Shown here one piece after another: positions 1 through 6,080 of a DNA stretch of 6,080 nt (position 1 is the stretch's first letter; each line of letters opens with the position of its first letter). The DNA comes from Bacillota bacterium (GTDB lineage: Bacteria > Bacillota > Sulfobacillia > Symbiobacteriales > Symbiobacteriaceae): NCBI GenBank assembly GCA_028287415.1, contig JAQBPS010000310.1, positions 1-6,080 on the forward strand, read 5' to 3'. The notes below the pieces were generated by a model. It saw only the letters and a program-made list of their open reading frames with translations. It had not been told where the DNA came from and did not search any database. Position numbers and translations under genes: made by a program.

Positions 1-1
1 T

Positions 2-442
2 GTGGACCACTTCAACCGCAACCTGCGGGTGCGCCTGCGAGTCTTCTCCGAGGAGCGGGGCATGAAAGCGCTGCGGCGAGAGGACGAGGGCCGGGTTGTC
101 TCTCTTGTGGCCGACATGATGGATGACCTCGGACCCGGGCAGTTCTTCCGCCGGCTCGAGTCGGTCTGCTCCGCCGTCTTTTTCGACACCCGGGTCCTCT
201 TTGCCAACCGTGGTCATCGGGTGAGCGACTGGGACCGGTATCATTCCGATTTGGGTATGGTCGACCAGATTCGCGACCCCTGGGTACGGACCTTTACGGA
301 GGCGGCGCTGGCGTGCCGGATTCCGGTCGTGCTCGGTGGCCATTCGGTGGTGTCCGGCGGACTCTGGCTCCTGGCAGACCGGGCGATCGCGGCGCGGGGC
401 GGGCCGCGGGCCAGCCAGTCGAAGGGGTTTGACCCGGCCTGA
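2..442 (+). CDS. Unrecognised protein, 5' end probably outside the window
   Basis: An open frame runs from the left edge to a TGA at 440-442. It encodes up to 146 residues if the GTG at position 2 is counted, but the frame is open to the edge, so the gene probably starts upstream. An alternative start is the in-frame ATG at 62, which has AGGAG at 51-55 six bases before it and would give a 126-residue protein. The N-terminal half is charged and looks helical. The C-terminal half has a hydrophobic, glycine-rich stretch, IPVVLGGHSVVSGGLWLLAD, that looks like a beta strand, a glycine loop and a helix of a soluble alpha/beta fold. I see no signal peptide and no clear membrane segment. It does not resemble Hpf, the ribosome hibernation factor that precedes secA in Bacillus. 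Codon use matches a real GC-rich gene. Function is unknown. No clear terminator follows it, so some transcription could continue into the secA leader. Confidence 0.6.
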   Translation: MDHFNRNLRVRLRVFSEERGMKALRREDEGRVVSLVADMMDDLGPGQFFRRLESVCSAVFFDTRVLFANRGHRVSDWDRYHSDLGMVDQIRDPWVRTFTEAALACRIPVVLGGHSVVSGGLWLLADRAIAARGGPRASQSKGFDPA

Positions 443-485
443 TCCCTGCCCTTTACTCCCTGCCTTGTTAACTAAACCCTTCACG

Positions 486-514
486 TTGCCTGGCTGCGCT
501 TGTCATGATAAAAT
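486..514 (+). promoter_or_regulatory. Sigma-A-type promoter of secA
   Basis: TTGCCT at 486-491 and TAAAAT at 509-514 are separated by exactly 17 bases. A TG at 506-507, one base before the -10, gives an extended -10 element. This is the best vegetative promoter match in the gene-free stretch before secA, which is locally AT-richer than its surroundings. Transcription would begin near 521, leaving a 5' leader of about 130 bases before the SecA start codon. The downstream unit is secA plus the SEC-C gene. Confidence 0.72.
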
Positions 515-548
515 ATCACGGATACGGGTCTAAACTGTGAACCTAAAA

Positions 549-583
549 CCGGTATCACGGCATCATTAATCGTGCGTGACCGG
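549..583 (+). promoter_or_regulatory. Bulged hairpin in the secA 5' leader
   Basis: CCGG (549-552) and TCACG (555-559) can pair with CGTGA (575-579) and CCGG (580-583). This makes nine base pairs with a two-base bulge (553-554) and a 15-base loop. It is not followed by a T-run, so it is not a typical terminator. It lies between the predicted transcription start and the SecA ribosome binding site and could affect mRNA stability or translation. I recognise no known riboswitch class. A 9-bp pairing in GC-rich DNA could be chance. Confidence 0.3.
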
Positions 584-640
584 GATCTTTATCTCTATGA
601 ATGACTTACGCGCCGGCGCAGCCCGGCAACTTTAACGAAG

Positions 641-646
641 AAGGTG
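641..646 (+). promoter_or_regulatory. Ribosome binding site that fixes the SecA start
   Basis: AAGGTG (within GAAGAAGGTG at 637-646) lies five bases before the ATG at 652. The earlier in-frame ATG at 601 has no purine-rich site at a suitable distance and would add 17 residues not typical of SecA. The ATG at 652 gives the family's usual beginning, a short hydrophobic amphipathic helix ([11 protein letters not shown]). This site therefore sets the annotated start. Confidence 0.75.
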
Positions 647-651
647 TGACC

Positions 652-3363
652 ATGGCGCTTAAATTTCTGACCGGCCTCTTTGGCAATTACAGCGAGAAAG
701 TAGTCAACCGCCATCGCAAGACGGTGGAACTGGTAAACGAACTGGAGCCGGAAATCAAGAAGCTCTCTGACGTCGAACTTCGCCATAAGACGGTTGAGTT
801 CCGTGAGCGTCTGGAGAACGGCGAGACGCTTGAGCAGATTCTGCCCGAGGCGTTTGCGGTGGTGCGGGAGGCCTCCGTTCGGACTACCGGCAAGCGACCC
901 TACGACGTGCAGCTGATCGGCGGCATGGTGCTCCATGAGGGCAACATCGCCGAAATGCGGACTGGTGAAGGCAAGACCCTGGTGGCGTCGCTGCCGCTGT
1001 ACCTGAACGCCCTGCCGGGCCACGGCAGCCATCTGGTGACGGTCAACGACTACCTGGCGCGGGTCGGCAAGGACGACATCGGCCGGATCTACCGTTTCCT
1101 TGGCATGACCACCGGTCTGATCGTACATGGCCTGGACTCGGCCCAGCGGCGTGAGGCCTATGCCTGCGACATCACTTACGGTACGAACAACGAGTTCGGC
1201 TTTGACTACCTGCGTGACAACATGGCCATGCATCCCTCGGACATGGTGCACCGGACCTTCAGCTTTGCGATCGTTGACGAGGCGGACTCGATCCTGATCG
1301 ACGAGGCCCGTACGCCTCTGATTATTTCCGGCCCGTCCGGTAAGCCGACGGAGCTGTACTTCACCTTCGCCAAGATCGCCGAGAAGCTGGAGCGGGAAGT
1401 CGACTACGACGTCGAGGAGAAGGAGCGGCGCATCGGCCCGACCGAAGAGGGCATTGCGAAGGTCGAAAAGTTGGTGAACGTCGAGCACCTCTATGAGGGC
1501 GAGAACCAGCAAATGGTCCACTACCTGAACAACGCCATCAAGGCGAAGGAGCTCTTCCACGTGGACAAGGACTACGTCGTCAAGGACGGCGAGGTCATCA
1601 TTGTCGACGAGTTCACCGGCCGCCTCATGTTCGGCCGGCGCTGGTCCGACGGCCTGCACCAGGCCGTTGAGGCCAAGGAAGGCGTCAAGATCGAGGAGGA
1701 GACCCAGACTCTCGCCACCGTTACCTTCCAGAACTACTTCCGCATGTACAAGAAGCTGGCCGGCATGACCGGTACCGCCATGACCGAAGAGGAAGAGTTC
1801 CGGAAGATCTACAACCTCGACTCGATCTCCATTCCGACCAACATGCCGGTCGTCCGTAAGGACCTCCCGGACATGGTCTATAAGAGCATTAAGGCGAAGT
1901 TCAACGCCGTCGCGGATGACGTGGCTGAGCGGCACGCCAAGGGCCAGCCCATGCTCGTCGGCACGGTGTCGATCGAGAAGTCCGAGTACCTCTCGCAGAT
2001 TCTCACCCGACGTGGGATCAAGCATCAGGTGCTCAACGCAAAGTACCATGAGCGTGAAGCGGAGATCATCGCACAGGCGGGTCGGTTCGACACCGTAACC
2101 ATCGCCACGAACATGGCTGGCCGCGGCACGGACATTCAGCTGGGCGGCAACCCCGAGTCGATGGCCAGGGCCCGGATGCGGGGCGATGGTATGTCCTATG
2201 AACTGATCGTCGCAGCCACGGATTCGGTCCCCGCCGAGGACCCGGAGGTGCTGGCTGCCACCCAACTGTTCCACCAGTACCTGAAAGAGGCGGAGGCCGA
2301 GTGCGCAGCGGACGGCGCCAAGGTCCGGGCCGCCGGCGGCCTGGCCGTCATCGGCACCGAGCGGCATGAATCCCGCCGGATCGACAACCAGCTGCGCGGC
2401 CGCTCCGGCCGTCAGGGCGACCCTGGCGACTCCCGCTTCTATGTGGCCCTGGAGGATGACCTGATGCGCCTGTTCGGCGGTGAGATGGTCTCCAACCTGA
2501 TGGATCGGCTCGGCATCGAGGAAGATGTGCCGATCGACAGCCCGATCGTCTCCCGGGCGATTGAAAACGCCCAGAAGAAGGTTGAGGCCCGGAACTTCGA
2601 TATCCGCAAGCACGTTCTCAACTACGACGACGTCATGAACCAGCAGCGTGAGCTGATCTATAAGCAGCGCCGGCGTGTGCTGGAGGGCGAGGACACCCGG
2701 GACATCTCACTGCTCGCCATTGAGAAGGCGGCTGAGGGTCTGGTCTCTGAGGCTGTACCGGAGGGTGTCTACTTTGAGGAGTGGGATCCTGAGGCCCTGA
2801 TCGGCCTGTGCGAGGAGGCGGGCTTCCCGACCGGTTCTGTCAGTCCGGAGGCGCTGAAGGAAGCGGTCGACGGCATCCGCAGGTCTGCCGAGGGCAAGCA
2901 GAAGCTGGTTGAGGCGCTTAACGCCGCTGGTATTGCTGCCTACGAGGCCAAGGAGCAGCGGATGGGCCAGGATATGTTCCACCAGCTGGAGCGCTTCATC
3001 CTGCTGCGCACGGTGGACGAGAAGTGGATGGAGCACCTGGACGCCATGGACGATCTGCGGGATGGCGTTGGCCTGCGGGCTTACGGCCAGAAGGATCCGC
3101 TGGTCGAGTACAAGATGGAAGCCATGGAAATGTTCAACCACATGATCACCACGATCCAGCAGGAGACCGAGCGGCATCTGTTCACGGTGGAGGTTGCTCA
3201 GGAGCCGGAGCGTCCCCGCCAGGTCATTGAGATCGGCAGCCACGGCGCCGAGCCCCAGCAGCCGACCCGGGCCGAGCGGCAGGTCGGCCGGAATGACCCG
3301 TGCCCCTGCGGTTCGGGCAAGAAGTACAAGTTCTGCCACGGCCGCGGCGAGCATCAGGGTTAA
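652..3363 (+). CDS. secA: Preprotein translocase ATPase SecA
   Basis: SecA is the cytoplasmic and membrane-peripheral motor that uses ATP to push unfolded preproteins through SecYEG. The product is 903 residues, full length for the family. In order it shows an N-terminal amphipathic helix; NBD1 with Walker A MRTGEGKT (102-109) and Walker B VDEAD (208-212); the preprotein cross-linking domain inserted in NBD1 (about 220-370, followed by [12 protein letters not shown]); NBD2 with motif [13 protein letters not shown] (580-590), including the arginine finger; the helical scaffold and wing region; and the signature [20 protein letters not shown] near residue 790. The C-terminal zinc-binding SEC-C motif is [14 protein letters not shown], with ligands C884, C886, C895 and H896. 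NBD2 carries a variable insert of about 60 residues (500-561) that is absent from Bacillus SecA but present in E. coli. The start at 652 is chosen by its ribosome binding site. It has its own promoter and is probably co-transcribed with the next gene. All motifs seen are intact. Confidence 0.98.
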   Translation: MALKFLTGLFGNYSEKVVNRHRKTVELVNELEPEIKKLSDVELRHKTVEFRERLENGETLEQILPEAFAVVREASVRTTGKRPYDVQLIGGMVLHEGNIAEMRTGEGKTLVASLPLYLNALPGHGSHLVTVNDYLARVGKDDIGRIYRFLGMTTGLIVHGLDSAQRREAYACDITYGTNNEFGFDYLRDNMAMHPSDMVHRTFSFAIVDEADSILIDEARTPLIISGPSGKPTELYFTFAKIAEKLEREVDYDVEEKERRIGPTEEGIAKVEKLVNVEHLYEGENQQMVHYLNNAIKAKELFHVDKDYVVKDGEVIIVDEFTGRLMFGRRWSDGLHQAVEAKEGVKIEEETQTLATVTFQNYFRMYKKLAGMTGTAMTEEEEFRKIYNLDSISIPTNMPVVRKDLPDMVYKSIKAKFNAVADDVAERHAKGQPMLVGTVSIEKSEYLSQILTRRGIKHQVLNAKYHEREAEIIAQAGRFDTVTIATNMAGRGTDIQLGGNPESMARARMRGDGMSYELIVAATDSVPAEDPEVLAATQLFHQYLKEAEAECAADGAKVRAAGGLAVIGTERHESRRIDNQLRGRSGRQGDPGDSRFYVALEDDLMRLFGGEMVSNLMDRLGIEEDVPIDSPIVSRAIENAQKKVEARNFDIRKHVLNYDDVMNQQRELIYKQRRRVLEGEDTRDISLLAIEKAAEGLVSEAVPEGVYFEEWDPEALIGLCEEAGFPTGSVSPEALKEAVDGIRRSAEGKQKLVEALNAAGIAAYEAKEQRMGQDMFHQLERFILLRTVDEKWMEHLDAMDDLRDGVGLRAYGQKDPLVEYKMEAMEMFNHMITTIQQETERHLFTVEVAQEPERPRQVIEIGSHGAEPQQPTRAERQVGRNDPCPCGSGKKYKFCHGRGEHQG

Positions 3364-3393
3364 GCTACGCTTCAGGTGAATCACCACTGGCAC

Positions 3394-3400
3394 AAGGAGG
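3394..3400 (+). promoter_or_regulatory. Ribosome binding site of the SEC-C repeat gene
   Basis: AAGGAGG, a near-perfect match to the 16S rRNA 3' end, lies eight bases before ATG at 3409. It argues against the in-frame GTG at 3376, which would add 11 residues and would place this site inside the coding region. The gene is therefore well translated independently of secA even though it shares the transcript. Confidence 0.85.
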
Positions 3401-3408
3401 CGTTCCTG

Positions 3409-4182
<774 letters not shown>

Positions 4183-4184
4183 GG

Positions 4185-4220
4185 AGAGCCCGCATGCGCC
4201 GGCTGGCACATGCGGGCTTT
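4185..4220 (+). terminator. Intrinsic terminator of the secA operon
   Basis: AGCCCGCATG (4187-4196) pairs perfectly with CATGCGGGCT (4209-4218), a 10-bp GC-rich stem. A small nested GCC/GGC pairing sits in the loop. The plus strand continues TTTCGCCTTT. The hairpin starts four bases after the stop codon of the SEC-C gene and lies between two convergent genes. Read from the other strand the stem is the same but the following T-run is poor, so termination is probably stronger for the secA transcript, though the stem may also end comER transcripts. Confidence 0.85.
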
Positions 4221-4233
4221 CGCCTTTGGCGGG

Positions 4234-5046
4234 CTAAAGTTTGATCTTGGCCTTCTTCGCATCCTCCTTGATAATCGTGGTCTCAATGACCTGTTCCCAG
4301 ACCCCGGCCAGCTGCTCATCCAGCACCCTGATGCCGTCGGCCGTCACACCGCCAGGCGTGGAGACCTTGGCGATCACATCGTCAAAGGTAAGGCCGGTCT
4401 CCTGGATCAGCCGGCAGGTGGCCACACTTGTCGTACAGATGATGCTGTCGATGGTGTCCGGCGCGAGCTCCGGACTGTAGCGCCTGGCCGCCTGGGCGAG
4501 TGCCCGGAAGACATAGCTCAGGAATGCCGGACCGCAGGAGCTCAGGTCGGAGGCAACCCGGGCCTGCGACTCTGCGATCACGCACGGGCGGCTGATGGCG
4601 CCCAGCAGCTGGTGGAGCAGCGCCCGGTCATCGACCGTGCAGCGTTCACCGAACATGAGCAGGGAGACGCCCTCGTGGACACTGTGGACCACCGAGGGAA
4701 TCACCTTGGCCACCCGGGCGCGGACAACAGCCTCAAGTGCCGGCATATCGATTGTATTGGTGATGGCCACGAGCAGGTGGTCCGCCGTTATGTAGGGGGC
4801 CGCCTCGTCCAGCACGCCCTTTGTCTCCCCGGGTTTGACACACAGGAAGATTACCCGGCAGCGCTGGGCCAGCTCCTTATTGCTGTAGGCTACCTGGATG
4901 CCGGGCACCGCTGCGGCGATTCGCTTCAGCTTTTCCTGGCTGCGATTGCTCGCGAAGATCTCGCCGGGCGGCATGGCCCCTGACCGTGCCAGGGCTGTGA
5001 CCAGCATCTGGCCCATGTTGCCCATCCCAATGAAACCAACGTTCAC
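4234..5046 (-). CDS. comER: ComER-type protein, pyrroline-5-carboxylate reductase family
   Basis: This 270-residue protein is related to ProC, the NAD(P)H-dependent enzyme of proline synthesis. The N-terminal Rossmann domain begins GFIGMGNMG (G7, G9, G12), then SNRS (33-36), which suits NADPH binding, and the family motif CVKP (69-72). The helical C-terminal domain has SSCGPAF (169-175), where ProC usually has SGSGPAY, and STPGGVTADGI (229-239). The stretch VIPSVVHSVHEGVSLLMFG resembles Bacillus ComER more than true ProC, and the length matches ComER (about 273 residues). In Bacillus comER lies beside the comE DNA-uptake operon and has been linked to sporulation and biofilm entry; its enzyme activity is uncertain. 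The start is GTG at 5044-5046 on the minus strand, with GGGAGGG (5056-5062) about 9-10 bases upstream. The frame stays open further upstream into prfB, but that is a shadow. It converges with the secA operon and diverges from prfB. A catalytic ProC is possible but less likely. Confidence 0.85.
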   Translation of the reverse strand: MNVGFIGMGNMGQMLVTALARSGAMPPGEIFASNRSQEKLKRIAAAVPGIQVAYSNKELAQRCRVIFLCVKPGETKGVLDEAAPYITADHLLVAITNTIDMPALEAVVRARVAKVIPSVVHSVHEGVSLLMFGERCTVDDRALLHQLLGAISRPCVIAESQARVASDLSSCGPAFLSYVFRALAQAARRYSPELAPDTIDSIICTTSVATCRLIQETGLTFDDVIAKVSTPGGVTADGIRVLDEQLAGVWEQVIETTIIKEDAKKAKIKL

Positions 5047-5055
5047 CGGCGTTTT

Positions 5056-5062
5056 CCCTCCC
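5056..5062 (-). promoter_or_regulatory. Ribosome binding site that sets the comER start
   Basis: On the minus strand GGGAGGG lies about 9-10 bases before the GTG at 5046. The GTG immediately precedes the family's N-terminal NVGFIGMGNMG, so it decides the start within a much longer open frame. I saw no convincing sigma-A promoter for comER in the 144 bases shared with prfB. Confidence 0.75.
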
Positions 5063-5115
5063 AATACAGTCACGCTCCAACCTATTCGGCTGGTGCTGAC
5101 GTGGTCACACTTGCG

Positions 5116-5144
5116 TTGCTCAATGGGCGGGGCGCGTGTACAAT
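5116..5144 (+). promoter_or_regulatory. Sigma-A-type promoter of prfB
   Basis: TTGCTC at 5116-5121 and TACAAT at 5139-5144 are 17 bases apart, in the divergent region between comER and prfB. Transcription would start near 5151, giving a leader of about 40 bases before the prfB start codon. The -10 matches five of six consensus positions and the -35 four of six. Confidence 0.65.
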
Positions 5145-5177
5145 GAGGCAGAACGGAATCGTGCGTAATTATGGTCG

Positions 5178-5183
5178 AGGAGG
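5178..5183 (+). promoter_or_regulatory. Ribosome binding site of prfB
   Basis: AGGAGG lies seven bases before ATG at 5191. It fixes the start of the short zero-frame open reading frame that leads into the frameshift site. The ATG at 5171 lies before this site in another frame and is not used. Confidence 0.85.
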
Positions 5184-5190
5184 ATCTCGC

Positions 5191-6080
5191 ATGTACGAAG
5201 AGCTTCATGCACAGGTTGAGCGGCTTCAGGCCAAACTCCAGGATCTCAGGAGGTCTCTTTGACGTCGACCGCAGACAGGAAGAGATCGCCCAGCTTGAGC
5301 ACAAGGTAGCGGCGCCGGACTTCTGGAACGACCAGATGGCCGCCCAGCGCATCATGAAGGAAGTGGCCGCACTGAAGGCGCCGGTAGAGCAGCTGACCGC
5401 CCTGGTGCGCCGCACAGAGGACCTGAGTGTCATGATTGAGCTCGCCGAGGAGGCGGGGGACGCAGACATGAAGGCGGAGGCGAACCGCGAGTCAGCCGCG
5501 CTGGGGCAGGAAGTGCACCAATTTGAACTGCAAATTCTGCTCAAAGGCCATTATGACAGCTTCAGTGCGATTCTGACGATCCATGCCGGGGCCGGGGGCA
5601 CGGAGGCCCAGGACTGGGCGGAGATGCTCCAGCGCATGTACATTCGCTGGGCGGAACGGCACCGGTTCAAGGTAGAGATGCTGGACTACCTCGCCGGCGA
5701 GGAAGCGGGCACGAAGAGTGTGACCCTGGCGATTCGGGGGCCGTACGCTTATGGCTTCCTGCGCTCGGAGATGGGCGTGCACCGGCTGGTGCGCATTTCC
5801 CCGTTCGACGCCTCGGGTCGGCGCCATACCTCTTTTGCGGCGCTGGAAGTGATGCCTGAGATCGATCAGGACGTGGCAGAGATTCAGATTCGTCCGGAGG
5901 ACCTGCGGGTTGACACTTTCCGTGCGAGTGGCGCCGGCGGCCAGCATATCAACAAGACGGAGTCGGCCGTGCGGATCACCCATTTGCCGACCGGCGTCGT
6001 GGTGGGGTCCCAGCAGGAGCGCTCGCAGCTCCAGAACCGTGACATCGCCATGACTATGTTGCGGTCTAAGCTGGTCGAAC
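5191..6080 (+). CDS. prfB: Peptide chain release factor 2 (programmed +1 frameshift), 3' end outside the window
   Basis: RF2 recognises UGA and UAA in the ribosomal A site and triggers release of the finished peptide. Translation starts at 5191, reads 23 codons to CTT (5257-5259) and meets an in-frame TGA (5260-5262). A +1 shift continues with GAC at 5261, and that frame is open to the edge, giving 296 visible residues. Family length is about 365, so some 70 are missing. After the shift come an N-terminal helical domain (LEHKVAAPDFWND, the usual PDxWN), then HAGAGGTEAQDWAEML. The stop-codon anticodon tripeptide SPF is at 203-205, which marks RF2 rather than RF1 (PxT). The catalytic GGQ is at 249-251 inside SGAGGQHINKTESAVRI. 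All key residues are present. Low RF2 favours the frameshift, giving autoregulation. It is divergent from comER and has its own promoter. The TGA is the expected recoding signal, not a mutation. Confidence 0.97.
5248..5263 (+). other. prfB: Programmed +1 frameshift site of prfB
   Basis: AGGAGG (5248-5253), TCT, CTT (5257-5259), TGA (5260-5262) and a following C (5263) reproduce the known RF2 recoding signal. A Shine-Dalgarno-like hexamer ends three bases before the slippery CTT, as in E. coli (AGGGGG, TAT, CTT, TGA, C). The internal hexamer here is a perfect AGGAGG. TGA followed by C is a poor termination context. The leucine tRNA on CTT slips to TTT and decoding continues with GAC. Confidence 0.95.

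Noticed and set aside
443..466. TCCCTGCC repeated twice 14 bases apart after the first gene
   Set aside because: It is a short pyrimidine-rich repeat with no pairing partner, so it is neither a terminator nor a recognisable operator.
597..635. A 12-codon open frame (ATG at 597, TAA at 633-635) ending just before the SecA ribosome binding site, a possible leader peptide
   Set aside because: There is no good ribosome binding site before it (only GGGA 11 bases away), no rare-codon run and no arrest-like motif. It is probably chance.
601..651. A SecA start at ATG 601, adding 17 residues
   Set aside because: It has no ribosome binding site, while ATG 652 has one and gives the usual SecA N-terminus.
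595..2613. A 672-codon open frame on the minus strand opposite secA
   Set aside because: It is the antisense shadow of a GC-rich gene with strong codon bias. The translation is low-complexity Leu/Val/Asp/His with no recognisable domain, while the plus strand encodes an unmistakable SecA.
5260..5262. In-frame TGA in prfB as a disabling mutation or sequencing error
   Set aside because: It sits in a complete and correctly spaced RF2 frameshift signal, and the +1 frame continues with all RF2 motifs.
5047..5544. N-terminal extension of the comER frame upstream through the divergent intergenic region and into prfB
   Set aside because: It would overlap prfB on the opposite strand. The family N-terminus begins exactly at the GTG with a good ribosome binding site at 5044-5046.
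5492..5983. A 163-codon open frame on the minus strand within prfB
   Set aside because: It is antisense to the conserved RF2 catalytic region and has no recognisable features.

Overview
The window reads as chromosomal housekeeping DNA from a GC-rich Gram-positive bacterium of the Firmicutes type. The grounds are strong AGGAGG-type ribosome binding sites, vegetative (sigma-A-like) promoters, a ComER-type protein (a family I know only from Firmicutes) and the secA/prfB neighbourhood known from Bacillus. The GC-rich codon use would fit a lineage such as Symbiobacterium or a relative, but that placement is inference. I see no mobile elements, CRISPR arrays, tRNAs or rRNAs.

Layout. Positions 2-442 hold the 3' end (or nearly all) of an unrecognised plus-strand gene. 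Positions 443-651 are a gene-free leader with a good promoter (TTGCCT, 17 bp, TAAAAT, with an extended -10 TG), a bulged hairpin and a short direct repeat. SecA, the preprotein translocase ATPase, follows at 652-3363. Forty-five bases later, with no terminator between, is a 257-residue helical-repeat protein (3409-4182) ending in the same zinc-binding SEC-C motif as SecA. A strong intrinsic terminator (4185-4220) closes this two-gene unit. On the opposite strand, convergent with it, lies comER (complement 4234-5046), a pyrroline-5-carboxylate reductase-like protein. A divergent intergenic region (5047-5190) carries the promoter of prfB (peptide chain release factor 2), which starts at 5191 and runs off the right edge. 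prfB contains the classical programmed +1 frameshift at an in-frame TGA (5260-5262).

How the parts relate. SecA drives post-translational protein export through SecYEG, and its C-terminal zinc domain is known in other bacteria as a contact site for SecB and/or ribosomes. The co-transcribed SEC-C protein may work on the same surface, although no function can be read directly. RF2 terminates translation at UGA and UAA and regulates itself through the frameshift. In Bacillus secA and prfB are adjacent; here the SEC-C gene and an inverted comER lie between them. The most useful leads are the paired SEC-C domains in one operon and the unidentified upstream protein. The rest is well-conserved core machinery, and I do not see a clearly new multi-gene system.
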